From Xanthomonas arboricola pv. populi (GTDB lineage: Bacteria; Pseudomonadota; Gammaproteobacteria; Xanthomonadales; Xanthomonadaceae), in NCBI RefSeq assembly GCF_002939945.1, contig NZ_MDEB01000001.1, forward strand, positions 248,001 to 312,000: a stretch of DNA of 64,000 bases, written 5' to 3'. The translations under genes and the position numbers were made by a program. Shown piece after piece: positions 20,625 to 28,150 of this stretch (position 1 is its first letter; every line of letters begins with the position of its first letter). Under the pieces are notes generated by a model. It saw only the letters and a program-made list of their open reading frames with translations. It ran no database searches and was not told where the DNA came from.

Positions 20625-22289
20625 ATGCTCAGACACCTCTCCATCAAGGATTTCGCCGTCGTCCGTGCCACCGAACTGGAATTCGGGCCGGGCATGACCG
20701 TGGTTTCCGGCGAAACCGGCGCCGGCAAGTCGCTGATGGTGGACGCGCTGGGCTTTCTGTCCGGGCTGCGCGCCGACAGCGGCGTGGTCCGCCATGGTGC
20801 CGACCGCGCCGAGCTGTCGGCCGAATTCCAGCTGCCGGCCCAGCACCCGGGCCTGACCTGGCTGTTGGACAACGAACTCGACGACGATGCGCAATGCCAG
20901 CTGCGCCGGATCATCCGTGCCGATGGCGGCTCGCGCGCCTGGATCAACGGCCGCCCGGTGACCTCTTCGCAACTGGCGGAACTGGCCTCGCGACTGGTGG
21001 AGATCCACGGCCAGCACGAACACCAGGCCTTGATGGCCCGCCATAGCCAGCTCGCCCTGCTCGACGCCTATGCCCGCAACGGCGCGCAGCGCGAGCAGGT
21101 GCGCCAGGCCAGCCAGCGCTGGCAGGCCTTGCTGGACGAGCGCGATGCGCTGTCCGCGCAAGGCGATGTCTCCGACCGCATCGGTTTCCTGGAACACCAG
21201 CTCGGCGAACTGGAACGCGAAGACCTGGACCCGGCCGCGATCGCCGCGCTGGACGTCAATCACCGCCGTCAGGCGCATGCCACCGCATTGATCGGCGCCT
21301 GCGACAGCGTGGCCCTGCAGCTCAATGGCGACGACGGCACCTCGGCGCTGGGCCTGCTGCAGGACAGCCGCCACGACCTGGCGCGCGTGGCCGAGCACGA
21401 GCCGCGCCTGGGCGAGGTCGATGCGCTGCTGGACAGCGCCGTCATCCAGATCGAAGAGGCGCTGGCCCTGCTCGACCGCGTGCGCGACGACCTGGAGGCC
21501 GACCCGGCCCAGTTCGAGGCGATGGAGCGCCGGCTCGGCCGCCTGCACGATCTGGCGCGCAAGCACCGCGTCGCCCCGGACGAACTGGCCGCCCAGCGCG
21601 ACCGCATGAGCCTGGAAGTGGACAGCCTGCGCGGCGCCGACGAGCGCCTGCAGCAGCTGGACAAGCATATCGAGGCGGCGATCGGCGTCTGGCGCAGTGC
21701 AGCCAGCACCCTCAGCGCCAGCCGCACTACCGCTGCCGAGGCCTTGTCGGCCGCCACCACCACGCTGATCGGCGAGCTGGGCATGGGCGGCGGACAATTC
21801 CAGATCCAGCTGCAGCCGCAGGATACGTTGCGCCCGGATCCCAACGGCGCCGAGCGGGTGGAATTCCTGGTCGCCGCCAATGCCGGGCAGCCGCCACGCG
21901 CATTGCGCAAGGTCGCCTCCGGCGGCGAGCTGTCGCGGATTTCGCTGGCGATCGAGGTGGCCGCACTCGGGCTGGACAGCGTGCCGACCATGGTCTTCGA
22001 CGAAGTGGATTCCGGCATCGGCGGCGCGGTGGCCGACATCGTCGGGCAGAAGCTGCGCGCCCTGGGCGAAGAGCGCCAGGTGCTGTGCGTGACCCACTTG
22101 CCACAGGTGGCCGCCAAGGGCCATGCGCATTATCGTGTCAGCAAGGCGCCGGTGGACGGCATGACCCAGAGCGCGGTCGAACTGCTCGGCCCGCAGGCCC
22201 GCCAGGAAGAACTCGCACGCATGCTGGGCGGGGTGGAAGTCAGCAAGGAAGCCCGCGCGGCGGCACGCAAGCTGCTGCAGAGCGCCTGA
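20625..22289 (+). CDS. recN: DNA repair protein RecN
   Basis: A 554-residue SMC-like ATPase for double-strand break repair. Walker A is SGETGAGKSLMVDAL near residue 30, a central coiled coil spans about 150-370, and the signature SGGELSRISLAIEVA precedes Walker B TMVFDEVDSGIGG. The C-terminal segment CVTHLPQVAAKGHAHYRVSK carries the H-loop. The start MLRHLSIKDFAVV at 20625 matches the family; the longer upstream frame is not conserved. It is divergent from hrcA. No LexA-type site was recognised upstream. Confidence 0.96.
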   Translation: MLRHLSIKDFAVVRATELEFGPGMTVVSGETGAGKSLMVDALGFLSGLRADSGVVRHGADRAELSAEFQLPAQHPGLTWLLDNELDDDAQCQLRRIIRADGGSRAWINGRPVTSSQLAELASRLVEIHGQHEHQALMARHSQLALLDAYARNGAQREQVRQASQRWQALLDERDALSAQGDVSDRIGFLEHQLGELEREDLDPAAIAALDVNHRRQAHATALIGACDSVALQLNGDDGTSALGLLQDSRHDLARVAEHEPRLGEVDALLDSAVIQIEEALALLDRVRDDLEADPAQFEAMERRLGRLHDLARKHRVAPDELAAQRDRMSLEVDSLRGADERLQQLDKHIEAAIGVWRSAASTLSASRTTAAEALSAATTTLIGELGMGGGQFQIQLQPQDTLRPDPNGAERVEFLVAANAGQPPRALRKVASGGELSRISLAIEVAALGLDSVPTMVFDEVDSGIGGAVADIVGQKLRALGEERQVLCVTHLPQVAAKGHAHYRVSKAPVDGMTQSAVELLGPQARQEELARMLGGVEVSKEARAAARKLLQSA

Positions 22290-22309
22290 GCCGCCAGGCG
22301 CATTGGCGG

Positions 22310-22374
22310 CCGCCATCGGGATTGCCCAGCCCGCCGATGGCGGCAAACGCACAAGGCGGCCGAAGCCGCCTTGT
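22310..22374. terminator. Convergent terminator between recN and fur
   Basis: Two perfect 10-bp stems: CCGCCATCGG/CCGATGGCGG (22310-22319/22334-22343) and ACAAGGCGGC/GCCGCCTTGT (22351-22360/22365-22374), the latter with a CGAA tetraloop. They lie between the convergent recN and fur stops and most likely serve both directions. Confidence 0.65.
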
Positions 22375-22401
22375 CGCTACCACCGTGCCACTGGCTTGCC
22401 G

Positions 22402-22812
22402 TCAGCGCGGACGCTTCTTGCGCACGTACAGCACCAGCGAGTGCTCTTCCAGCTCGTAGCCATGCTGGGCGGCGATCTGCCGCTGCAAGGCCTCGATCTC
22501 TTCGCTTTCGAACTCGATCACGTGGCCGGTATCCACGTCCACCATATGGTCGTGATGGCCGCCGCGGTCCAGCTCATAGACCGCCTGGCCGCCTTCGAAA
22601 TTGTGCTTCAGCACCAGGCCGGCGGCCTCGAACTGGGTCAGCACCCGATACACCGTGGCCAGACCGATTTCGTCGCCATGGTCGAGCAGCTGCCGATAGA
22701 TGTCTTCTGCGCTGAGGTGGTGCTGGTTGCTCTTCTGCTCGAGCAACTCCAGGATCCGCATCCGCGGATGGGTCACCTTGAGCCCGACTTTGCGCAGGTC
22801 GTGGGTTTCCAT
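22402..22812 (-). CDS. fur: Ferric uptake regulator Fur
   Basis: A 136-residue iron-responsive repressor. The N-terminal winged helix has LKVTHPRMRILELLEQ and DIYRQLLDHGDEIGLATVYRVLTQFEAAGLV. The metal site is GGHHDHMVDVDTGHVIEF, with the His/Asp ligands. The CxxC pair that holds structural zinc in E. coli Fur is absent (DVDTGH there), as also recalled for Pseudomonas Fur. The start METHDLRKVG at 22812 has GGAG 6 nt upstream. It is divergent from bamE/omlA, an arrangement I recall from Xanthomonas. Confidence 0.95.
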   Translation of the reverse strand: METHDLRKVGLKVTHPRMRILELLEQKSNQHHLSAEDIYRQLLDHGDEIGLATVYRVLTQFEAAGLVLKHNFEGGQAVYELDRGGHHDHMVDVDTGHVIEFESEEIEALQRQIAAQHGYELEEHSLVLYVRKKRPR

Positions 22813-22917
22813 ATGTTCTCCGTTCATTGGCGATTTAGCGCCAGCTGCCTTCAAACGGGTCGCGGCGACCGGCGGGAGTGTATCATCGGCGTGATTTCCT
22901 CAGCACTTAAATACCCG

Positions 22918-23313
22918 ATGCGTAATCTCCTGCTGGTCGCCGCCGTTGCTCTTTCCACCGCTGGCTGCGGCATCATCTACAAGCAGCCGATCTACCAAGG
23001 CAATCTGATCAAACAGAATGCCGTGGAGCAACTGCAGGTAGGCCAGAGCAAGCAGCAGGTCAGCGCGTTGCTGGGAACCCCCTCGATTCCCGACCCGTTC
23101 CATTCGCAGCGCTGGGACTACACGTCCACCCAACGCGTGGACCGTCTGGCGCGCACCGAGGTCAAGAACTTCACCGTGTTCTTCGAGAACGAGCAGGTCG
23201 TGCGCTGGGAAGGCGATTATTTCCCGTCCCAGGACGAGCAGCTGGCCAAGTCGGCGCCCAAGCAGTTTGGCCGCAATCTGGCCCGCGATAAGAAGAAGCA
23301 GCGCGGCCGTTGA
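22918..23313 (+). CDS. bamE: Outer membrane lipoprotein BamE (SmpA/OmlA)
   Basis: A 131-residue lipoprotein with signal and lipobox MRNLLLVAAVALSTAGC, acylated at Cys18. The BamE fold has IYQGNLIKQNAVEQLQVGQS, the core KQQVSALLGTPSIPDPF and WDYTSTQR. A basic tail (LARDKKKQRGR) ends the protein. It stabilises the BAM outer-membrane protein insertion complex; in Xanthomonas the homologue has been called OmlA. The start is at 22918, 105 bp from the divergent fur start, and a perfect terminator follows at 23361. Confidence 0.93.
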   Translation: MRNLLLVAAVALSTAGCGIIYKQPIYQGNLIKQNAVEQLQVGQSKQQVSALLGTPSIPDPFHSQRWDYTSTQRVDRLARTEVKNFTVFFENEQVVRWEGDYFPSQDEQLAKSAPKQFGRNLARDKKKQRGR

Positions 23314-23360
23314 TGCGGTTGCTCGGCGAGCTTGCGCTCGCCTGAGTGCTGGTCGACCAG

Positions 23361-23395
23361 AAAACGCATCCGTCTAAACGGATGCGTTTTTCATT
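23361..23395. terminator. Bidirectional intrinsic terminator after bamE
   Basis: AAAACGCATCCGT (23361-23373), loop CTAA, ACGGATGCGTTTT (23378-23390) followed by TTCATTT. The 13-bp stem is perfect, with T-tracts in both directions; it ends bamE. Confidence 0.9.
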
Positions 23396-23582
23396 TGTCT
23401 GCTCGGAAAGACGTGTTCGATCAGGGACCGCAGCGCTGACCTAGATACCGATAGCTGGGGCTTGTCGTCGTCAGGCGTCTCGCGTCGACATGCGCTTGCC
23501 CAATCCGCCGGGTGCATTCACGGTTGAATCGCCACCGGAAGAGTTCGCTATGCCGCGTGCGCATCACAGCTCAGACAAGCAG

Positions 23583-23858
23583 CTATCCGTTGGGGCCGGT
23601 TTTTTTGCCTGGTCCGGCACGGCGACGCCGCGCCTCCTTCGGATCCAGCAACAGCGGCCTGAGCAATTCGACCCGGTCGCCGTCGCGCAGCACCTGATCC
23701 GCGCGTGCGACAAGCCCATGAATCGACTGCGCCGCGGGTGGTCGATCCGGTGCCAGACCGGACGCTGCAATCGCCTCGGCCACGGTGGTGCCCTCGGCCA
23801 GCTCCAGCGACACCGAACTGCAGCGGTCCGGCCAGGCCAGCACGACGTCGACGCGCAT
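23583..23858 (-). CDS. rnfH: RnfH family protein (RatB)
   Basis: A 91-residue ubiquitin-like-fold protein, MRVDVVLAWPDRCSSVSLEL, with a core VAEAIAASGL and VLRDGDRVELLRPLLLDPKEARRRRA. The RnfH family typically ends in that R-P-L-x-x-D-P-K motif. The start at 23858 is two nt after the ratA stop; a longer frame overlaps ratA and is not conserved. The ratA-rnfH pair is widespread; RnfH's biochemical role is unsettled. The C-terminus KKTGPNG is basic. Confidence 0.85.
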   Translation of the reverse strand: MRVDVVLAWPDRCSSVSLELAEGTTVAEAIAASGLAPDRPPAAQSIHGLVARADQVLRDGDRVELLRPLLLDPKEARRRRAGPGKKTGPNG

Positions 23859-23860
23859 GC

Positions 23861-24292
23861 TCAGACCTCGCCGCGATCGGCGACCCGCACGAAATCGTTG
23901 ACCATCCGATCGGCCAGGCCTTGAAAGCCCAGCGCCAGCGCCGGACCCAACAGCCGCGAGCTGGTTTCCACTTCCAGGGTCAGGCTGACCTTGCAGGCGT
24001 TCTCGCCCAGCGACTGAAATTCCCACAGGCCTTCCAGCCGCTTGAACGGCCCGTCGCGCAGATGCATGACGATGCGCTGCGGACGTTCGAGCATGTTTTC
24101 GGTGGTGAACCAGGTGCGGAACGACCCCAGCCCAAGATCCAGCCGCGCCACGATATGCGCCTGGTTCTGTTCAAGCACCTGCGCAGCATCGCACCAGCCG
24201 AAACGGCGCGGATAGGCGGCAACATCATTGACCAGGTCGAACATGCGGGTGGCGCTGTGTTCGACCAGGGCGCTGCGACGGATGGTAGGCAT
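23861..24292 (-). CDS. ratA: RatA / Coq10-like START-domain protein
   Basis: 143 residues of the polyketide-cyclase/START superfamily, with the pattern IRRSALVEHSATRMFDLVNDVAAYPRRF..WC typical of RatA. RatA has been described in E. coli as a ribosome-association toxin acting on the 50S subunit, whereas the family also includes ubiquinone-binding Coq10 proteins. No acknowledged antitoxin activity is needed for rnfH beside it. It is divergent from smpB with a 60-bp gap. Which activity applies cannot be decided here. Confidence 0.85.
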   Translation of the reverse strand: MPTIRRSALVEHSATRMFDLVNDVAAYPRRFGWCDAAQVLEQNQAHIVARLDLGLGSFRTWFTTENMLERPQRIVMHLRDGPFKRLEGLWEFQSLGENACKVSLTLEVETSSRLLGPALALGFQGLADRMVNDFVRVADRGEV

Positions 24293-24352
24293 TCGCTAAC
24301 TTGTGAAAGACAGAAGATCGTTTGATGACGCCGAATCGGCGACAATAGCGGC

Positions 24353-24856
24353 ATGAGCAAGAAACCAGCCAAGGATAAAGCAAACGGCGCGACGGCCACG
24401 AAAACCATCGCGCTGAACAAGCGTGCGCGCTACGAATACCACCTGGAAGAGCGCTACGAAGCCGGCCTGGCGCTGCAGGGCTGGGAAGTCAAGGCAATCC
24501 GTGCCGGGCGCGCCAACATCATCGACGGCTACGCCTATGTGCGCTCCGGCGAGATCTTCCTGATCGGCGCGCAGATCACCCCGCTGATCCAGGCCTCCAG
24601 CCACACCGTGCCGGTGGAACGCCGCGACCGCAAGCTGCTGCTGCACCGCCGGGAAATCGACAAGGTGTTGAGCAGCGTCGAACGCGACGGCTACACCCTG
24701 GTGCCCACCGCGCTGTACTGGAGCAACAACAAGGTCAAGCTGGAAATCGCACTGGCCAAGGGCAAGCAGAACCACGACAAGCGCGACGCCGCCAAGGACC
24801 GCGACTGGCAGCGCGACAAGCAGCGCGTGATGCGGCGGCATAACCGCGATGCTTGA
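24353..24856 (+). CDS. smpB: SsrA-binding protein SmpB
   Basis: A 167-residue partner of tmRNA in trans-translation. The OB-fold core has ALNKRARYEYHLEERYEAGL, LQGWEVKAIRAGRANI, DGYAYVRSGEIFLIGAQI and RDRKLLLHRREI. The basic C-terminal tail (DKRDAAKDRDWQRDKQRVM) is the part that enters the empty mRNA channel in known structures. A Lys/Thr-rich extension precedes the core. Its RNA partner ssrA lies 2.7 kb downstream on the same strand, with one opposing gene between. Confidence 0.97.
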   Translation: MSKKPAKDKANGATATKTIALNKRARYEYHLEERYEAGLALQGWEVKAIRAGRANIIDGYAYVRSGEIFLIGAQITPLIQASSHTVPVERRDRKLLLHRREIDKVLSSVERDGYTLVPTALYWSNNKVKLEIALAKGKQNHDKRDAAKDRDWQRDKQRVMRRHNRDA

Positions 24857-25001
24857 ATGGGGAATGGGGAATGGGGAATGGGGAATCGCAAGAGCTGGGC
24901 AGGCTCGCTGCGTTGACCTCAACTTAGCTCAGGACGGGGTATTGCCGGATCCGTGAGAAGCATCGTGCTTTTACGATTCCCGATTCCCGATTCCCGATTC
25001 C
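24855..25001. repeat. Paired inverted GGGAAT repeat (smpB - S8 peptidase gap)
   Basis: The left arm at 24855-24888 has four GGGGAAT units running out of the smpB stop. The right arm at 24974-25001 has CGATTCCC units ending at the peptidase stop codon. About 85 bp of unique sequence lies between. It sits between convergent genes, where it can act as a shared transcript end. Confidence 0.75.
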
Positions 25002-27329
25002 TCACGTCGCCCCAAGCATCCGCATCAAATTCGGCACCCCCCTGCCCTGCACATAGCGATCGCGCTGCAGGTCGGTGCAGGTGTCCAGCATCAGTTGCTT
25101 GACCCGGTCCGGGAAGCCGATGAACTCGCGGCGTGCGGAGAGGAATCCGGCCAGCACGCCGGAGACGTGCGGTGCGGCCATGCTGGTGCCGCTCATCTCC
25201 ACCATCAGGCTGGCCGGGTCGTTCAGGTCGAAGTCGTAATAGGCCGACAGGATCTTTTCGCCCGGCGCCACGACGTCCGGCTTGCCGCGCCCATCGGCGG
25301 TCGGTCCGCGCGAGGAAAAATACGACACGCCGTAGTTGTGCGGGCTGCTCTTGTGCACCGAGCCGACCACGATGGCGTCTTCCAGATTGCCCGGGTCGCT
25401 GATCGACAGATCCATGTTGGCCGGATACGCATCGCCGTCGTTGCCCATCAACCACGCCAGGCCCTCGTTGCCGGCGGCCACCACCACCAGCACGCCTTGC
25501 CGCCATAGCCGCCGCAGCTCGTTGCACAGCGGCGTAAAACCGCAGCCATAGCTCTCCGGATCGAAGTAACCGCCAAGGCTCAGATTGACGCCATGGATGA
25601 CCAGCTCGCCGGCGCGCTCGTTGATTGCCGCCACCTGCTGCACCGCCTTGATCATCCACGAATCGCGGCCGTTGCCGGCATCGTCCAGTACCTTGAAACC
25701 GTAGAGCTGGGTATCCGGCGCCATGCCGGCGAACTCCAGCGGCTTGCCCGGGTTGCCCTGCGCGTCGGCAATCACCGCGCGGCTCTGGCCGGCGATGATC
25801 CCGGCGATATGCGTGCCGTGCCCGTGCCGATCCAGCCGGGCGAAGGCATCGCCGTCAGCGCGTGTCAGTCGCTTGGCTGCGCCGCGACGCGTGCAATCCC
25901 ATTGCGCCACCACCGTGTCGCGCTCGCCCTTTGCGACGAAATGCGGATGACTAGCCGCGATACCGGTGTCCAGCACTGCCCAGCCGATCTGCTGGCCGCG
26001 TGCGCGATACGCGGTGCGCGCCGCATCGGCATGCAGGACATTGCCGGACACGTTGATCAACGCGCGCTTGCCGGCATCGCGCCACATGCGCCGGAATCCC
26101 AAGGCCCGGTAGCGGTCCTGCAGCGATTCGATCTCGAACCGCGTCAGCCGTGCCGACACAAACCGCTGCAAGCCATCTTCCAGCGCGATCGCCTCGTCCA
26201 GCGCTTCGCCGCTCAAGCCGGTGGTGCCTGCAGCGGCCTGGCGCAGTTGCGCCAGCAGCAGCGCACGCGTGCCGGCCGGATCGTCGCCCGACACCCGCCG
26301 ATCCAGCTCGATCAGCACCTCGTGCCGGTACTCGGCGCCATGCGCTTCCAGTTGCTCGCTGAGATCCTTGATCAACACGGCGTTGGAGACCGGTTGGTCG
26401 AAGCCGACACCCACCGCTTCGCGCACCGCCGCGCGTACCTGCGGGATCGACAGATAGCCCGAGCCCGAATGCGCGTTGCGCTGCCAGTCCGGGTTCAAGC
26501 GCGCACCCGCGAGGTTTTCGAAGCGTCCCTTGGCATTGGCGATGTCGTCGCCGAGATCCGGATCCAGCGCAATCGGGTCGCGCGTATCGGCCACGTTGAT
26601 CCAGCGCCGCACGCACGCGGGAAACGGCAGCTTGCGCGTGCCGGTCCAGCGTTTGAACATGCTGCGCACCTGCGGCAGGCCCAGTGGCGAGCCCAGGGTC
26701 AGGAACAGGCTGACCTCGCACTCGGCAGCCTGGAGCTGACGCAGCACGTCGAAGGCGATCATCGACCCCTGGCTGTGCGCGACCACCACAAACGGCCCGC
26801 CCCCCGAGCGCAGGCGCTGCACCAGGCTGTCGCGCATCAACGCTGCACGCTCGGGCACGAAGAACAAATCGTGCACGTCCTGCAGCAGCGCTGCGGAGAT
26901 CAGCCGCAGCAGCACCCGGTTGATCGCATCGATAGGGCCTTTGGCCTGCACCTCGCCGGCTGCCGGCATGGCGGGCGCGGCATCCAGCTCGTCCAGCAAT
27001 CGATGCAGATCGCTGCGTTCCTGCTCGCTCTGCGCCAGGGCGTCGGCGAGCAGGTGCAAGTCCTGCTCGCCGGGCACCCACCCAAGCGTGCTCAAGGCGC
27101 GTTGCACGCTCTGATTGAGCGCCGGGCCGACATCGCGCGCATCGCAGTTGCCGGGTTCGGCAACCGGATAGCGCTCGCGATTCACCCAATACGCCAGGCG
27201 CGTGCGCTCGCCCATCGGCCGCCCGAACAAAGCCTTGTCCCATTGACAGCGCAACACCTCGGCCGGCGGCTTGTTGCCGATGCCATGGATGTAGATCACG
27301 GTACGCGCCTTGCCCTGCACGCGCGTCAA
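25002..27329 (-). CDS. Fusion of alpha/beta-hydrolase and S8 (subtilisin-like) serine peptidase
   Basis: 775 residues from a TTG at 27329. The N-terminal half has VIYIHGIGNKPP (H15) and the lipase-type nucleophile elbow VVVAHSQGS (S186), then LTLGSPLGLP. The C-terminal half is a complete S8 domain: VLDTG (D454), HGHGTHIAG (H504), VVAAGNEG (N621) and MSGTSMAAPHVSG (S716). No signal peptide or membrane segment is seen, so it is probably cytosolic unless exported otherwise. The only in-frame start is TTG; a better ATG with a Shine-Dalgarno lies at 27465 in another frame (see findings). It is convergent with smpB and divergent from ssrA. Confidence 0.85.
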   Translation of the reverse strand: MTRVQGKARTVIYIHGIGNKPPAEVLRCQWDKALFGRPMGERTRLAYWVNRERYPVAEPGNCDARDVGPALNQSVQRALSTLGWVPGEQDLHLLADALAQSEQERSDLHRLLDELDAAPAMPAAGEVQAKGPIDAINRVLLRLISAALLQDVHDLFFVPERAALMRDSLVQRLRSGGGPFVVVAHSQGSMIAFDVLRQLQAAECEVSLFLTLGSPLGLPQVRSMFKRWTGTRKLPFPACVRRWINVADTRDPIALDPDLGDDIANAKGRFENLAGARLNPDWQRNAHSGSGYLSIPQVRAAVREAVGVGFDQPVSNAVLIKDLSEQLEAHGAEYRHEVLIELDRRVSGDDPAGTRALLLAQLRQAAAGTTGLSGEALDEAIALEDGLQRFVSARLTRFEIESLQDRYRALGFRRMWRDAGKRALINVSGNVLHADAARTAYRARGQQIGWAVLDTGIAASHPHFVAKGERDTVVAQWDCTRRGAAKRLTRADGDAFARLDRHGHGTHIAGIIAGQSRAVIADAQGNPGKPLEFAGMAPDTQLYGFKVLDDAGNGRDSWMIKAVQQVAAINERAGELVIHGVNLSLGGYFDPESYGCGFTPLCNELRRLWRQGVLVVVAAGNEGLAWLMGNDGDAYPANMDLSISDPGNLEDAIVVGSVHKSSPHNYGVSYFSSRGPTADGRGKPDVVAPGEKILSAYYDFDLNDPASLMVEMSGTSMAAPHVSGVLAGFLSARREFIGFPDRVKQLMLDTCTDLQRDRYVQGRGVPNLMRMLGAT

Positions 27330-27540
27330 TGCGGTGTCCTGCGCCTGCTGCTGCGGGGCCCTGACGGCGCGCCTAGGCTTGGCTGCGTCGACACCGGGTG
27401 CGCGCTTGCGAGGCGCGCTGCGCGCTGCGCGCCTGCCGCGAACGAGGGGGCTTGCCTGTCGCCATCGCTTCGCTCCTTGATTACCAGACTATTCCGTCCG
27501 ATAGGACTGAAGCCACTGTAAGCGCTGCACGTCTCACCAC

Positions 27541-27569
27541 TTGTGACAGGGCGCCCCGATCCCTACACT
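27541..27569 (+). promoter_or_regulatory. Candidate ssrA promoter
   Basis: TTGTGA (27541-27546) and TACACT (27564-27569) are separated by exactly 17 bp, 30 bp before the mature tmRNA 5' end. Both hexamers fit a sigma-70 promoter at 4 of 6 bases. Position and spacing are the main support. Confidence 0.5.
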
Positions 27570-27598
27570 GATCAGGTCAGCGTTTTGATGCTTTCCCC

Positions 27599-27995
27599 GG
27601 GGGTGCACTGGTTTCGACGGGGGTCGCGAAGTCGCTTGGCGCATGCCGAGGGGGCAGCTTTCCTCGTTAATCCAGCAGCAAACTTTTAGTTGCCAACGAT
27701 GACAACTACGGTTCGGACTTCGCTATCGCCGCTTAATTGGCTTTAGTTGTAGTTCTACAGCCGCCTAAGGCGAACCCCCGAACCTACTTGTGCCCGTGCT
27801 CGTAGGTGTAGGGTCATTATCACGGAACCATCGGTAGTGGCTGCCTGTCAGCTACCGGTTAGATAAAGCAGGCTGGTTTCCAGGTGCGCTTTGCCAACCG
27901 TGCTGCCTGGAAACGAGATCTAACGGAGGGCTAAGCATGTAGTGCTGGGGATGGAGTGCTTCCGGACGGCGGTTCGATTCCGCCCACCTCCACCA
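27599..27995 (+). ncRNA. ssrA: Transfer-messenger RNA (tmRNA)
   Basis: The 5' end GGGGGTG pairs with CACCTCC of the acceptor stem, followed by ACCA (CCA encoded, ending 27995). CTGGTTTCGACGGGG is the conserved tRNA-like 5' segment, and GGTTCGATTCCGCC the T-arm. The resume codon is GCC at 27692; the open frame 27692-27736 encodes ANDDNYGSDFAIAA then TAA. It rescues stalled ribosomes with SmpB and tags proteins for degradation. The 3' end is the attachment site of the prophage that starts immediately after. Confidence 0.97.
27971..27995 (+). other. Probable left attachment site (attL core) in ssrA 3' end
   Basis: The T-arm and acceptor 3' strand of tmRNA lie immediately before a tyrosine integrase gene and a long block of phage genes. 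Integrases of this class use tRNA and tmRNA 3' ends. The exact core cannot be fixed because the right junction lies beyond 64,000. Confidence 0.65.
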
Positions 27996-28018
27996 ATGAG
28001 CGGATCTTGAAGATCCGA

Positions 28019-28063
28019 AGAAGGCCGGGAACCCCCGTAAATCAAGGGTTCTCGGCCTTTTTT
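28019..28063 (+). terminator. Intrinsic terminator after ssrA
   Basis: AAGGCCGGGAACCC (28021-28034) pairs with GGGTTCTCGGCCTT (28046-28059) with one G-T, then TTTT. It lies downstream of the attachment site, so the terminator serving tmRNA may now be phage-supplied or part of the duplicated att region. Confidence 0.8.
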
Positions 28064-28150
28064 ATGTGCACTGCGGTGCGCAAGTGAACGTCGCAGGATC
28101 GGAGACTCTGGGGGCATATTTTGGGGCACCTGCCCCCAACTGCCGACCAG

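Noticed and set aside
23861-24292. ratA-rnfH as a classical two-component toxin-antitoxin system
   Set aside because: RatA is a Coq10/START-type protein, and RnfH is not an established antitoxin; the pair is a conserved housekeeping neighbourhood.
25593-27521. 642-codon plus-strand open frame
   Set aside because: Antisense to the hydrolase-subtilase gene, which has complete catalytic motifs on the other strand.
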